A stretch of 64,000 nt of DNA from NCBI RefSeq assembly GCF_006716765.1, contig NZ_VFPO01000001.1, positions 4,030,001 to 4,094,000 of the forward strand, given 5' to 3'. Shown here piece after piece: positions 31,862 through 41,071 of the stretch. This stretch comes from Actinomadura hallensis. Its GTDB lineage: Bacteria; Actinomycetota; Actinomycetes; Streptosporangiales; Streptosporangiaceae. Each line of letters opens with the position of its first letter. Within the stretch, counting starts at the first letter, position 1. The translations under genes and the position numbers were made by a program. The notes beneath the pieces were generated by a model. The model made no database searches, was not told the origin of the DNA, and saw nothing but the letters and a program-made list of their open reading frames with translations.

Positions 31862-33481
31862 TCATTCCGACGCGCGGGCCGCGCGGCCCAGCACCGCCGG
31901 GTTCTTGCCGCCCTCGATCAGCAGTGACAGCAGCGTCTCGTCCTGCGCGTCGCCCTTCCCGTCGAGGCGCTGCGCCCAGGTGACCACCGCGAAATGACCC
32001 ATGCTCAGGCCGCGCGCCATGCCGAATCCGCGGCCGAACTCGTCCAGCGGGGCCTTGGCCTCCAGCGGGCGGACGAAACCCCCGCCGAGGGTCTCCTCCA
32101 GCGTCGCGACGAACCGGTCCGCCTCGGCGGAACCGGACAGGTTGAACACAGCGACGGCCAGCCCGTAACCGTTCTTCGTGTCGGAGTAGATCCCACGTGC
32201 CGCCTGCGTGCAGCCGCCCTCGCCGAGGGACCTGCCCACGGTCTCGCCCCACACCGCGTCGGCGCAGTCGGCGTCCAGCCGCTTGGCGCGCAGCCTGACC
32301 TGAACGTCACCGCCCGGGACCGACACCTTCGCCGCGGACGGGGGGAACGCCTCCTCGATCGTCAGGGGCTCGGGGTCCGCGCTGCGGGACGCGATGCCGG
32401 AGTACGCCGACGTCGACGCCGAACTGGAGTAGGACGCCGGGGACAGGCCGGTCCCCGCGGGCGTCCCGACCCGCGCGTCCGCCGCGCCGCCCGCGTCCTG
32501 CCGGTCTCCCCCGCGCAGCGCGAACACCCCGCCCAGGCCCAGCAGGACGACGAGGCCGAGCACCGCGGCCGCGCCGAAGTAGAGCTTCGGGCCGGGCCCC
32601 TTGCCGGCGGTCGCGGGCCGGGCCTGCTGCCCCGGCCGGGGCTCCCTCGCGGCCTCGGCGGGACGCTCGCCGGGTCCTCCGCGCCGCTTCGGTCTCCTGC
32701 CCCGTTTCTTCTTCCCGGGCCTCCCCGCGGTGTCGTCCTCCGGATACGGACGCCCGGACCCGTCAGGCCCCTCCTCGTAACCGGCAGGGTCGTCGTAACC
32801 GGCAGGGTCGTCGTAACCGGCAGGGGCGCCGTAAGCGGGTGCGTCGTAGCCCTGCCCGTCCTGGTATCCGGTCTCGTCGCGGTAGCCGGCCGCTTCGTGG
32901 TGGCCGGCCGCGTCCGGGAATCCGGGCGCGTTCCGTGGCCCGGGCCAGTCCGGGTGTCCGGGTCCGTCCCGGTAGCCCGGTGCGCCGTGAGGCCCGTGCG
33001 CGCCGGGCGTCCCGGGCAGGCTCTGCGGCCCGGACGTGGTCGGGTGACCCGGGTCCTGGTAGCCGGGGCCTCCCGGACGTCCGAGCCCGCTCAGGAACGC
33101 GACGGGCCCGTTCTGGTGCCCCGGCCCGTTCGGGCGGCCGCGGGGATCCTGGTACGCGGGGCCGGGCTGAGGTGGAGGGCCGTCCTGGCGGCCCGGCCAG
33201 TCCGGGTACCCGGGGCCCTCCTGGTAGCCCGGGCCATCGCGGTGGCCCGGGCGGCCGTCGTGGCGGCTGGCGGGAGCGCCGAAGGACGGGTCGTCCTCGT
33301 ACGCGGGGCGGGGCGGGGGGACGGGCCGCTGCGGCCGGGCGCCGCGGCGGGGCTGGTCCGGGCGGCGCGGGGCGCCCGCGCGGCCCGGGGTCGCCTTCCG
33401 CGGCGGTTGCGGCCTGCGGCCCTTGCGGTTCCCTGGCACGCGCCGGGGGCCTCCGGCGCGGCGGGGGTCATCGGGGTCCAC
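31862..33481 (-). CDS. Gly/Pro/Tyr-rich membrane-anchored protein, paralogue of its upstream neighbour
   Basis: This 539-aa protein has about 265 residues of low complexity (repeats such as GYRDGPGHPDWPGP and GYDDPAGYDDPAGYEE), a Lys/Arg block (KKKRGRRPKRR), one membrane segment at about 305-328 (LYFGAAAVLGLVVLLGLGG) and a C-terminal folded domain with DADCADAVWGE, GGCTQAARGIYSD, FVRPLEAKAPLDEFGRGFGM and GHFAVVTWAQ. That last domain matches the next gene upstream, including two cysteines. The topology suggests a cytoplasmic disordered tail and an external domain. The function is unknown. Confidence 0.75.
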   Translation of the reverse strand: MDPDDPRRAGGPRRVPGNRKGRRPQPPRKATPGRAGAPRRPDQPRRGARPQRPVPPPRPAYEDDPSFGAPASRHDGRPGHRDGPGYQEGPGYPDWPGRQDGPPPQPGPAYQDPRGRPNGPGHQNGPVAFLSGLGRPGGPGYQDPGHPTTSGPQSLPGTPGAHGPHGAPGYRDGPGHPDWPGPRNAPGFPDAAGHHEAAGYRDETGYQDGQGYDAPAYGAPAGYDDPAGYDDPAGYEEGPDGSGRPYPEDDTAGRPGKKKRGRRPKRRGGPGERPAEAAREPRPGQQARPATAGKGPGPKLYFGAAAVLGLVVLLGLGGVFALRGGDRQDAGGAADARVGTPAGTGLSPASYSSSASTSAYSGIASRSADPEPLTIEEAFPPSAAKVSVPGGDVQVRLRAKRLDADCADAVWGETVGRSLGEGGCTQAARGIYSDTKNGYGLAVAVFNLSGSAEADRFVATLEETLGGGFVRPLEAKAPLDEFGRGFGMARGLSMGHFAVVTWAQRLDGKGDAQDETLLSLLIEGGKNPAVLGRAARASE

Positions 33482-33533
33482 AGCCGCGCAGACTACTGCC
33501 CGCCGCCGGGCGACGCGCCCGCGAGCCGCGGAG

Positions 33534-34325
33534 TCACTGCCCGGCCCCCGCGTTCGCGGCCAGGTCGAGGCGCCCGTACAGGAAGTCGGCGGCGCCCTCC
33601 ACGACCAGGCTCACGTCGATCAGCTCGTTGAGCGAGTCGGGCCGCTCGCCGCCGGCCCGCTCCACCGCGGTGATCACCGCGTAGTGGCCGTAGGTCTTGG
33701 CGTAGGCGGCGCTGAACCCGGATCCGAAGGCGGGCACGCCCGGCGCGTTCAGCGGCTTCACCCAGCCGGCGCCGGTCTCGGGCGCCAGGTCGCGCAGGAT
33801 CTGCTTGACGCCCTCCTCGTTCTTCAGGTTGAAGACGTAGAACTGGCCCGCGTACTTCTTGTCGGAGCTCACATAGGCGGAGCGGACGAGCTGGGTGCAG
33901 CCGAACTTGTCCAGGTCGCCGTGCAGGCGCTCACCCCACGTCGCGGCCTTGCAGTCGCCCGTCAGATCCGACTTCGCGAGGGTGAACTTGTGGCCGCCCG
34001 ACTCCAGCTCCTTGGCGGACGCCGCCTCGCCCTCGGTGATCTCGCGGCCGTCCGCGGACCGGTCGGCGATCTGCTGGAAGCCCTCGCCGTTGAAGTCCGG
34101 CGTGTAGGCGGTGGGCACCACCGGCTCACCGGCCGGCGCCTCGTCGCCGCCGGTGAACACCAGCACGGCCACGACCGCGACGACCACCGCCACCAGCGCG
34201 GCGGCCGCGCCGAACAGCACCTTGGGACCGGGGAGCCTGCGGCCGGGCTTGTCCTCCGGCCAGAAGTCCCGACCGCGGCCCTTGCGCGCGGTCTCGGGAG
34301 AACCTGTGTCACGAGCCTCGATCAC
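33534..34325 (-). CDS. membrane-anchored protein of unknown function
   Basis: This 263-aa protein has a short charged N terminus, one membrane segment (about 35-58, VLFGAAAALVAVVVAVVAVL) and an external domain with GDCKAATWGERL, FGCTQLVRSAYVSSDKKY, GWVKPLNAPGVPAFGSGFSA and GHYAVITAVERA. The spacing of the two cysteines and of the GHYAV strand equals that of the gene downstream, so the two arose by tandem duplication. GTG at 34325 has a TAAGCT box 7 nt upstream. No known family is recognised. Confidence 0.75.
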   Translation of the reverse strand: MIEARDTGSPETARKGRGRDFWPEDKPGRRLPGPKVLFGAAAALVAVVVAVVAVLVFTGGDEAPAGEPVVPTAYTPDFNGEGFQQIADRSADGREITEGEAASAKELESGGHKFTLAKSDLTGDCKAATWGERLHGDLDKFGCTQLVRSAYVSSDKKYAGQFYVFNLKNEEGVKQILRDLAPETGAGWVKPLNAPGVPAFGSGFSAAYAKTYGHYAVITAVERAGGERPDSLNELIDVSLVVEGAADFLYGRLDLAANAGAGQ

Positions 34326-34415
34326 GCCCCGGAGCTTAGCGGTCCGGCCGGAGCGCGCGTGGCCGAACGGGCGTTTTATCCAGTTTGCTGGTGGCCGTCC
34401 CGCCGGGGGGCCGGG

Positions 34416-35135
34416 TCAGAGGCCGCTCGTCCCGATCAGGGCGCCCACCCCGTAGGTGATCGCTGCGGCCGCGGCGCCGAACAGCAGCTGCCGCGTCCCG
34501 CCGAACCACCAGGGCCGCGCGGTGATCCGCGACACCAGCGCCCCGGCGCCGAACAGGCCGAGGGCCGCCACGACCGCGGCGGGCCACAGCGACGACGCGC
34601 CCAGCACGTAGGGCAGCACCGGCAGCAGCGCGCCCGCCCCGAACGACAGGAACGACGAGCCCGCCGCCAGCACCGGGGACGGCAGGTCGCCCGGCGTGAC
34701 GCCGAGCTCCTCGCGGGCGTGGACCTCCAGGGCCTCCTCCGGGTCGCGGGACAGCTGGCGCGCGACCTCCGCGGCGGTCTCCGGGTCCACGCCGCGGGCC
34801 TCGAAGACCCCGGCGAGCTCCTGCTCCTCGGCCACGGGATGGCGGGTCAGCTCCATCCGCTCGACCTCGATCTCCGCCTCGGCCAGCTCCGACTGGGAGG
34901 CGACGGAGATGTACTCCCCCGCCGCCATCGAGAACGCGCCGGCCGCGAGACCGGCCAGGCCCGCCAGCAGGACGACCTGCCGGCTCGCCTGCCCGCCGGC
35001 GACTCCCGCGATCAGCGCGAAGTTGGAGACGAGCCCGTCCATCGCGCCGAACACCGCGGGCCGCAGCCAGCCTCCGGTGACGTCGCGGTGCCGGTGGTGG
35101 CGCTCCGGCTGCACTCCGCGTCCCGCGTCGGTCAT
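34416..35135 (-). CDS. VIT1/CCC1-family membrane protein
   Basis: This 239-aa protein shows the CCC1 layout. The first membrane helix carries FGAMDGLVSNFALIAGVAGG, the second AAGAFSMAAGEYISVASQ, followed by an acidic cytoplasmic loop with several Glu (ELAEAEIEVERMEL, EEQELAGVFEARG) and three more helices. Family members move ferrous iron or manganese; the Glu-rich loop is the likely metal-binding part. GGGAG precedes the ATG. It lies 33 nt downstream of the lgt stop in the same direction and may share its transcript. Confidence 0.9.
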   Translation of the reverse strand: MTDAGRGVQPERHHRHRDVTGGWLRPAVFGAMDGLVSNFALIAGVAGGQASRQVVLLAGLAGLAAGAFSMAAGEYISVASQSELAEAEIEVERMELTRHPVAEEQELAGVFEARGVDPETAAEVARQLSRDPEEALEVHAREELGVTPGDLPSPVLAAGSSFLSFGAGALLPVLPYVLGASSLWPAAVVAALGLFGAGALVSRITARPWWFGGTRQLLFGAAAAAITYGVGALIGTSGL

Positions 35136-35168
35136 GTCTCCCGCACCCGAGGCATCCTTCGCCGGCCG

Positions 35169-36470
35169 CTACTTCCCGTCCTTGACGGGCTCCTCCCGGG
35201 CCGCCCGCGCGGCGCCGCCGTCACCGGCGGACCCGTTCTCCGCGCGCTCGCCGCCCGGCTCCGCGTCCCCGGTCTTCTCGTCCCCGGTCTTCTCGTCCCC
35301 GGTCTTCTCGTCCCCGGTCTTCTCGTCCGCCGGGCGGTCGTCCACCGGGTCCTCGTCCGCCGGGTCCTCGTCCGCACCGTGCTCGTCCGCACCGTGCTCG
35401 TCCGCGGTGTCCTTCTTCGCGGACGCGGGCTCCGGCTCCGCCCCGGCGCCGGTCTTCCCGTCCTCCCGCTCGCCCGGCCCGGCCGGTTCCGTTCCGTCCT
35501 CGGCGTCCCGTTCCGGCGCGTCCTTCGGGGACTCCGGCTCCGCCTTCCCGGAGGCGTCCGCCCCGTCCTCCGGCCCGCTCTTCTCCTCGCCGGGACCGGA
35601 CGTGCCGGACGACGGGCCCTCCGGGGCGGCGCCGACGTTCTCCGGGCCCGTGCGGTGCCGGGTCCTGTACAGGTAGGCGACCGCGCCGAGGAACAGGAGG
35701 ATCGACACCCAGTCGTTCAGGCGCAGGCCGAGGATGTGGTGGGCGTGGTCGATGCGCAGCGCCTCGATCCACGCGCGCCCCGCCGTGTAACCGGCGACGT
35801 AGAGCGCGAACGCGCGGCCGTGCGTGAGCTTGTAGCGGCGGTCGGCCCAGATCACCAGGACCGCGACGCCGATGCACCACAGCGACTCGTACAGGAACGT
35901 CGGGTGGTAGGTGGCCACGTCGGCGTACTGGGGGTCGAGGCCGGGACCGCCCTCCATCATCGGCCGGTGGTCCTCGTCGATCTCGACGGCCCAGAACGCG
36001 TCGAGCGGGCGGCCGTACAGCTCCTGGTTCCAGTAGTTGCCCCAGCGGCCGATGGCCTGCGCGAGGGCGATCCCCGGCGCGACGGCGTCGGCGAGCGCGA
36101 GCATCGAGATGCCGCGCCGCCGGCAGCCGATGAACGCGCCCACCGCGCCGAACGCGATGGCGCCCCAGATGCCGAGGCCGCCCTGCCAGATCTGCAGCGC
36201 CCGGCCGGGGTCGCCGCCCTCGCCGAAGTACAGCTGGTAGTCGGTGACGACGTGGTAGACCCGCCCGCCGACGAGGCCGAACGGCACCGCCCACACCGCC
36301 ACGTCGATGACCACGCCGGGGCTGCCGCCCTTGGCGGCCCAGCGCCGCTCGCCGAGCCACACCGCGGCGACGATGCCGAGGATGATCATGATGGCGTAGG
36401 CGCGGATCGGGACGGGTCCGATGTGCCAGATGCCCTGCGAGGGGCTCGGGATGTAGGCGAGCGGCTGCAT
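35169..36470 (-). CDS. lgt: prolipoprotein diacylglyceryl transferase with a long acidic C-terminal tail
   Basis: The first about 275 of 433 residues are Lgt: seven membrane helices, GPVPIRAYAIMIILGIVAAV, the signature GGRVYHVVTDY, the essential-region IGRWGNYWNQELYGRP and HPTFLYESLW. It transfers diacylglycerol from phosphatidylglycerol to the lipobox Cys of exported proteins such as LivK. The last about 155 residues are a hydrophilic Glu/Asp/Lys/Gly tail, partly made of EKTGD and EHGAD pentapeptides, which is absent from ordinary Lgt. The tail is cytoplasmic by position. Confidence 0.95.
   Translation of the reverse strand: MQPLAYIPSPSQGIWHIGPVPIRAYAIMIILGIVAAVWLGERRWAAKGGSPGVVIDVAVWAVPFGLVGGRVYHVVTDYQLYFGEGGDPGRALQIWQGGLGIWGAIAFGAVGAFIGCRRRGISMLALADAVAPGIALAQAIGRWGNYWNQELYGRPLDAFWAVEIDEDHRPMMEGGPGLDPQYADVATYHPTFLYESLWCIGVAVLVIWADRRYKLTHGRAFALYVAGYTAGRAWIEALRIDHAHHILGLRLNDWVSILLFLGAVAYLYRTRHRTGPENVGAAPEGPSSGTSGPGEEKSGPEDGADASGKAEPESPKDAPERDAEDGTEPAGPGEREDGKTGAGAEPEPASAKKDTADEHGADEHGADEDPADEDPVDDRPADEKTGDEKTGDEKTGDEKTGDAEPGGERAENGSAGDGGAARAAREEPVKDGK
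35265..35324. repeat. four tandem 15-bp repeats in lgt
   Basis: GTCCCCGGTCTTCTC occurs four times without change and encodes EKTGD on the minus strand. Two copies of GTCCGCACCGTGCTC-like and GTCCGCCGGGTCCTC-like 15-mers follow to the right, so the tail grew by pentapeptide duplication. Confidence 0.9.
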
Positions 36471-36524
36471 GACCGTTGACGTTACCCCCTTCGCGGCGCC
36501 CCGCGGGCCGACTCCGGGCCGACT

Positions 36525-37364
36525 CTACGTCGGCTGCCGCGCGGAGGTCCCCGCGGCGCCGCTCGCGTCCCCGCCGGAGCGGGTGCCGGCGGGGGGCGGG
36601 GCGCCGCCCCCGCCGGCCCGCGCGACCGCCTCCTTCAGCTCGTCCGGGGACTCGAGGGCGTCTCCGGCGACCCTCCGGCCGTTCAGCGCGACGTACGGGG
36701 TGGCGTCGACGCCCGCCCGCCCGGCGGCGACGCCGGCCTTGTCCACCTGGGCGATCCGCCGGCCGCCGTTCACGCACGCGGCGAACTCGGGGTCGGTGAC
36801 GCCGAGGTCGGAGCCCCACTCGATCAGGTCCTCGGGGGCGTAGCCGTCCTCGCCTTCGGGGGGCTGCTCGGCGAACAGCCGGTCGTGGTACGGGACCCAC
36901 CTGCCCACGGGGATGCAGGCGGCGGCGTTCGCGGCCCGCCGCGAGTTGGACATCAGGGGGTCCTGCTGGAAGAGCTGGAACGGCCGGTACACGACCTTGG
37001 CGCGGCCCTCGGCGGCGAGCTCCTTGAACGTGGCGCCGAAGCGGCGCTCCAGCTGCCTGCACGCGGGGCACTGGAAGTCCTCGTAGATCTCCAGGACCGG
37101 CGTCTCGACGCCCGGCCGCCCCATCGCGACCGCGCCGTTCTCCAGCCGCGTCGTCGGCGCCAGCGGCCCCTTGTAGTCGTCGGCGAAGGGCTCGCCGCCG
37201 CCGCGGGACACCGCGACGACGACCACCGCGATCACGGCCGCCGCGGCGGCGACGGAGCCGAGGACGACCACCAGCAGCCGCCGCCTGCGCTGCCGGGCCG
37301 CGTCCCTGGCCCGCCGGTCCGCGAGCCGCCGGCGCGCCGACGGGTCCCTGTCCTGCTCGCTCAT
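36525..37364 (-). CDS. membrane-anchored DsbA-like thioredoxin-fold protein (copy 2)
   Basis: This 279-aa protein has a charged N terminus, a membrane anchor at about 30-52 and an external thioredoxin-fold domain with active site FQCPACRQLE (CPAC). VVYRPFQLFQQ, the inserted helical region and the cis-Pro strand VDATPYVALNGRRV follow. It ends in a Gly/Ala/Pro-rich tail. It should catalyse disulfide formation or isomerisation in exported proteins. It is a tandem paralogue of the gene at 37537 but is separated from it by a strong hairpin, so it is probably transcribed alone or with lgt. Confidence 0.9.
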   Translation of the reverse strand: MSEQDRDPSARRRLADRRARDAARQRRRRLLVVVLGSVAAAAAVIAVVVVAVSRGGGEPFADDYKGPLAPTTRLENGAVAMGRPGVETPVLEIYEDFQCPACRQLERRFGATFKELAAEGRAKVVYRPFQLFQQDPLMSNSRRAANAAACIPVGRWVPYHDRLFAEQPPEGEDGYAPEDLIEWGSDLGVTDPEFAACVNGGRRIAQVDKAGVAAGRAGVDATPYVALNGRRVAGDALESPDELKEAVARAGGGGAPPPAGTRSGGDASGAAGTSARQPT

Positions 37365-37447
37365 CGATCCCCCGAATGATGACTGTGCGTGTTCACTCGA
37401 ATCACGAGCGTAGCGGGGACCGGACGCGAAAGGACCGCGATGGCACC

Positions 37448-37482
37448 GCGCCGCGCCGTCCCGGCAGGGGACGGCGCGGCGC
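37448..37482 (-). terminator. terminator of the VKOR-DsbA unit
   Basis: Perfect 15-bp arms GCGCCGCGCCGTCCC and GGGACGGCGCGGCGC with a 5-nt loop lie 54 nt past the stop of the upstream DsbA-like gene. Confidence 0.85.
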
Positions 37483-37536
37483 TCACATGCCCGAGGGCTT
37501 CTCGCTCACTCGCGCGGGGGCTCCGCGTTCAGCGGC

Positions 37537-38313
37537 TCACTTGCCGGACGCGGCGGCGGCCTCCACGACGGCGCGCAGGCCGCCGGGGTCCATGAACTGC
37601 GCGGAGTCGAGCTCCTGGCCGTCCAGGAAGACCGTGGGGGTGCCCTGGACGCCCCGCTCCTGGAGGGCGTAGGTCGTCATCTGGTCGACCTGGGGCTTCT
37701 TCTCCTCCTCACGGACGCACTTCTCGAAGTTCGCGTCCGTGACGCCGACGTTCTTGCCCCACTTCACCAGGTCGTCGTGCGAGAAGCCCTTCGCGCCCTC
37801 GGCGGGCTGGAACTTGAAGAGCGCCCTCTGGTAGGAGATCCACTTGTCGGCGGGGACGCACAGCGCCGCCGCCGCCGAGCGCAGCGAGTTGCTCTTGATC
37901 GGGTCGCGCTGCTGGCCGAACAGGTGGAACGGCCGGTAGACGACCTTCACCTTGCCCTGCTCCGCCAGTTCGAGGACCGTCTGGCCGGTGGCCGCCTCGA
38001 ACTGCTTGCAGGCCGGGCACTGGAAGTCCTCGAAGATCTCCAGGACGGGCTTGGTCACGCCGGGCTGCGCCATCACGATGGACCCGTCGTCCTGCCGGCT
38101 CAGCGGGGCGAGGGGGCCCTCGTAGGCCTCGGCGGTTCCCTGCTTGCGCTGATGGTCGATGACGAGGACGGCGCAGACCACGATGACGGCCACGGCGACC
38201 ACCGATCCGAGGACGATGGTGAGCAGCCGCCGCTGCCGCTGGCGCGCCGCCTGCCGTTTGCGCTCGGCGGCCAGGCGCTCTCTGGCTGACCGCTCTCGTG
38301 CGGCCTTGCTCAT
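37537..38313 (-). CDS. membrane-anchored DsbA-like thioredoxin-fold protein (copy 1)
   Basis: From ATG 38313, five bases after AGGAGA, the protein has 258 aa. An anchor lies at about 32-54 (LLTIVLGSVVAVAVIVVCAV), then the thioredoxin fold with FQCPACKQFE (CPAC), VVYRPFHLFGQQ and the cis-Pro segment VQGTPTVFLDGQEL. It lies 56 nt downstream of VKOR, its expected re-oxidation partner. The frame is open for twelve more codons upstream, but those lack a ribosome site. Confidence 0.93.
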   Translation of the reverse strand: MSKAARERSARERLAAERKRQAARQRQRRLLTIVLGSVVAVAVIVVCAVLVIDHQRKQGTAEAYEGPLAPLSRQDDGSIVMAQPGVTKPVLEIFEDFQCPACKQFEAATGQTVLELAEQGKVKVVYRPFHLFGQQRDPIKSNSLRSAAAALCVPADKWISYQRALFKFQPAEGAKGFSHDDLVKWGKNVGVTDANFEKCVREEEKKPQVDQMTTYALQERGVQGTPTVFLDGQELDSAQFMDPGGLRAVVEAAAASGK

Positions 38314-38369
38314 TGGTTCTCCTATGGATGGGATCCGCGCCGCCACCATGGGGCGCGGTCACGGTGAGG

Positions 38370-38861
38370 TTAGTCGACCTGACCGATTCGCCGGAATTCG
38401 TCGGCCAGGACGAGGAGGAACAGCAGGACGGTGACGACGTGCACCCCGGTGCACCACAGGCAGATCTTGTGGAGCAGCACGAGTTCCACGGTGACGAGGT
38501 AGACGACGAACAGCACGCCGACCACGGTGCTCGCCAGCCGGCCCCACCGCAGCGGAGCCCAGGCCGACCGCAGCGCCCACGGGGTGATGAGCGCGCCGAA
38601 CCCGAGGAAGAACGCCAGCCCCAGCAGCGGCATGGGGATCCCGAGGAGGGTGGAGTACTCGCTGGTCGTGACCGCGTGGCAGTCCACGGTCTGCGACGCG
38701 GAGCACACCAGGGCGCTCTCGTCGTAGTGCGTCACCGTCAGGTATCCGGAGATCCCGAGGCCGACGACGGTCAGCACCCACGCCGGAATCAGGAACCATG
38801 CCGGCGGGGGCGACGGCGTCGCCTTCTCGGTCCGGCTCTCGGCCGTCATCTCTTGCGTCAT
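38370..38861 (-). CDS. vitamin K epoxide reductase family protein
   Basis: This 163-aa protein has four or five membrane helices and all four VKOR cysteines: a loop pair (ALVCSAS and TVDCHAVTTSEYS) and the membrane CLWC motif in HKICLWCTGVH. It passes electrons from DsbA-like partners to menaquinone, replacing DsbB. GGAAGGATC precedes the ATG. The adjacent DsbA-like gene confirms the role. Confidence 0.93.
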   Translation of the reverse strand: MTQEMTAESRTEKATPSPPPAWFLIPAWVLTVVGLGISGYLTVTHYDESALVCSASQTVDCHAVTTSEYSTLLGIPMPLLGLAFFLGFGALITPWALRSAWAPLRWGRLASTVVGVLFVVYLVTVELVLLHKICLWCTGVHVVTVLLFLLVLADEFRRIGQVD

Positions 38862-38995
38862 CGTGATCCTTCCGAGACCGCCTCACCCGGCGAACACACA
38901 CCCTACGGGACGGCGGGGGCGTCACGGCGCGAACCTTGCGCCCCGGGGGACATCGGTTGCGCGGGAGGGAACGCGCCGGGGCCGCGGGCGCGCCG

Positions 38996-39808
38996 TCAGC
39001 GGCCGGCGCGGATCCCCTCGGCCATCTCCTCGGCGAGCGCGCGGACGCCGGCGAGCCCGGACGCGAGGTCGGGCGCGTCCAGCATGCGGCGGATGAACGC
39101 CGAGCCGACGATGACGCCGTCGGCGAACCCCGCGACCTCCGCGGCCTGGGCGCCGTTGGAGATGCCGAGCCCCAGCCCGACCGGCAGGCCGGAGCCGCCC
39201 TTGTCGATGATCGCCCGGGTGCGCTCCACCAGGCGCGGCGCGCCGGTGTCGACGGCGGAGCGGGTGCCGGTGACGCCCATCACCGACGCGGCGTACACGA
39301 ACCCGCGGCACACCCCGGTGATCTTCTCGATGCGCTCGTCGGTGGAGCTGAGCGCGACGAGGAACACGCGGTCCAGGTCGTGGGCGTCGGACGCCTCCAG
39401 CCACGCGCCGCCCTCCTCGGGCGTCAGGTCCGGGGTGATCAGCCCGGCGCCGCCGGCGGAGGCCAGGTCGCGGGCGAACGCGTCGACGCCGTAGCGGTCG
39501 ACGGGGTTCCAGTACGTCATGACGAGGGTCGGGGCGCCGGTGGCGGCCACGGCCTCGACCGTCCGGAACACGTCGGCGACGCGGATGCCGCCGACGAGCG
39601 CCCGGTGGACGGCGTCCTGGACGGTGGGGCCGTCCATCAGCGGGTCGGTGTAGGGCAGGCCGATCTCGATGACGTCGCAGCCCGCGTCCACCATCGTCTT
39701 CGCCATCTCGACGGCGCCGTCGTAGGTGGGGAACCCGGCGGGCAGGTAGCCGACGAGCGCGGCGCGCCCCTCGGCCCTGGCCTTGTCGTAGGCGGTCCGG
39801 ACGCTCAC
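38996..39808 (-). CDS. trpA: tryptophan synthase alpha subunit
   Basis: From GTG 39808 the protein has 270 aa. It contains the catalytic Glu and Asp in [20 protein letters not shown], then [20 protein letters not shown] and the phosphate-binding [13 protein letters not shown]. It cleaves indole-3-glycerol phosphate to indole and passes it to TrpB. Its GTG overlaps the trpB TGA (GTGA), so translation is coupled. The open frame runs on into trpB antiframe, which is not coding. It is the last gene of trpC-B-A. Confidence 0.97.
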   Translation of the reverse strand: MSVRTAYDKARAEGRAALVGYLPAGFPTYDGAVEMAKTMVDAGCDVIEIGLPYTDPLMDGPTVQDAVHRALVGGIRVADVFRTVEAVAATGAPTLVMTYWNPVDRYGVDAFARDLASAGGAGLITPDLTPEEGGAWLEASDAHDLDRVFLVALSSTDERIEKITGVCRGFVYAASVMGVTGTRSAVDTGAPRLVERTRAIIDKGGSGLPVGLGLGISNGAQAAEVAGFADGVIVGSAFIRRMLDAPDLASGLAGVRALAEEMAEGIRAGR

Positions 39809-41031
39809 TTCTCCTCCTCCTCGGGCATCAGGCCGAAGAAGGTGGCGGCCGTGTGCATGTCCTTGTCGCCGCGGCCCGACAGGCACACGACGATCGTCGC
39901 GTCCGGGCCGAGCTCCGCGCCGACCTTCAGCGCGCCGGCGAGCGCGTGCGCGGACTCGATCGCCGGGATGATGCCCTCGGTGCGGCACAGCAGCGAGAAC
40001 GCCTCCATCGCCTCGGCGTCGGTGATCTCGCGGTACTCGGCGCGGCCGGAGTCGCGCAGCCAGGCGTGCTCGGGCCCGACGCCGGGGTAGTCGAGGCCGG
40101 CGGAGATGGAGTGGGTCTCCATGGTCTGGCCCTCGTCGTCCTGCAGCAGGTAGGTCCGCATGCCGTGGATGACGCCGAGCGACCCGCCGACCAGTGTCGC
40201 GGCGTGCCGGCCGGTCGCCACGCCGTCGCCGCCCGCCTCGAACCCGTACAGCCGGACCGACGTGTCGGGGACGAAGGCGTGGAAGGCGCCGATCGCGTTG
40301 GAGCCGCCGCCGACGCACGCGACGACGGCGTCGGGCAGGGAGCCGGTGAGCTCCATGCACTGCCGCTTGGCCTCGACCCCGATGACCCGCTGGAAGTCGC
40401 GGACCATCTTCGGGAACGGGTGGGGGCCCATGACGGAGCCGATGCAGTAGTGGGTGTCGTCGACGCTGGCGACCCAGTCGCGGAACGCCTCGTTGCAGGC
40501 GTCCTTGAGGGTGCGGCTGCCGGTCCGCACCGGGACGACCTCGGCGCCGAGCATCCGCATCCGGGCGACGTTGAGCGCCTGGCGCTCGGTGTCGACCTCG
40601 CCCATGTAGACGGTGCAGCTCAGGCCGAGCAGCGCCGCGGCGGTGGCGGTGGCGACGCCGTGCTGGCCCGCGCCCGTCTCGGCGATCACGCGGGTCTTGC
40701 CCATCCGGCGGGTCAGCAGCGCCTGCCCCAGCACGTTGTTGATCTTGTGGGAGCCGGTGTGGTTGAGGTCCTCGCGCTTGAGCAGCACCCGGGCGCCGCC
40801 CGCGTGCTCGGAGAACCGCCGGGCCTCCGTCAGCAGGCTGGGCCGACCCGCGTAGCGGGTGAGCAGCTCCTCCAGCTCGGCGTTGAAGGAGGGGTCCTGC
40901 TGGGCGGACTCGAACTCGCGGGTCAGCTCGTCCAGCGCCGCCATGAGCGCCTCGGGGGCGAACCGCCCCCCGAAGGTTCCGAAGCGGCCCGCCGCGTCGG
41001 GCACGGCACCGCGCGCGGTGTCGATGGTCAT
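39805..41031 (-). CDS. trpB: tryptophan synthase beta subunit
   Basis: This 408-aa PLP enzyme has the Schiff-base Lys in [13 protein letters not shown], the phosphate loop [15 protein letters not shown] and [16 protein letters not shown] at the N terminus. It joins indole and serine to tryptophan. ATG 41031 has only a weak AGGA about 13 nt upstream. A 16-codon ORF precedes it. Confidence 0.97.
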   Translation of the reverse strand: MTIDTARGAVPDAAGRFGTFGGRFAPEALMAALDELTREFESAQQDPSFNAELEELLTRYAGRPSLLTEARRFSEHAGGARVLLKREDLNHTGSHKINNVLGQALLTRRMGKTRVIAETGAGQHGVATATAAALLGLSCTVYMGEVDTERQALNVARMRMLGAEVVPVRTGSRTLKDACNEAFRDWVASVDDTHYCIGSVMGPHPFPKMVRDFQRVIGVEAKRQCMELTGSLPDAVVACVGGGSNAIGAFHAFVPDTSVRLYGFEAGGDGVATGRHAATLVGGSLGVIHGMRTYLLQDDEGQTMETHSISAGLDYPGVGPEHAWLRDSGRAEYREITDAEAMEAFSLLCRTEGIIPAIESAHALAGALKVGAELGPDATIVVCLSGRGDKDMHTAATFFGLMPEEEEK

Positions 41032-41071
41032 GAGAGAACGCGTCCTGTCGTGGGAGTAGGGGGTTGCCGGG

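Noticed and set aside
27170..31927. A 1,585-codon open frame on the plus strand opposite gltB
   Set aside because: It is antisense to an unmistakable gltB, its translation is low-complexity (Asp/Val/Gly/Arg), and high GC makes such frames common.
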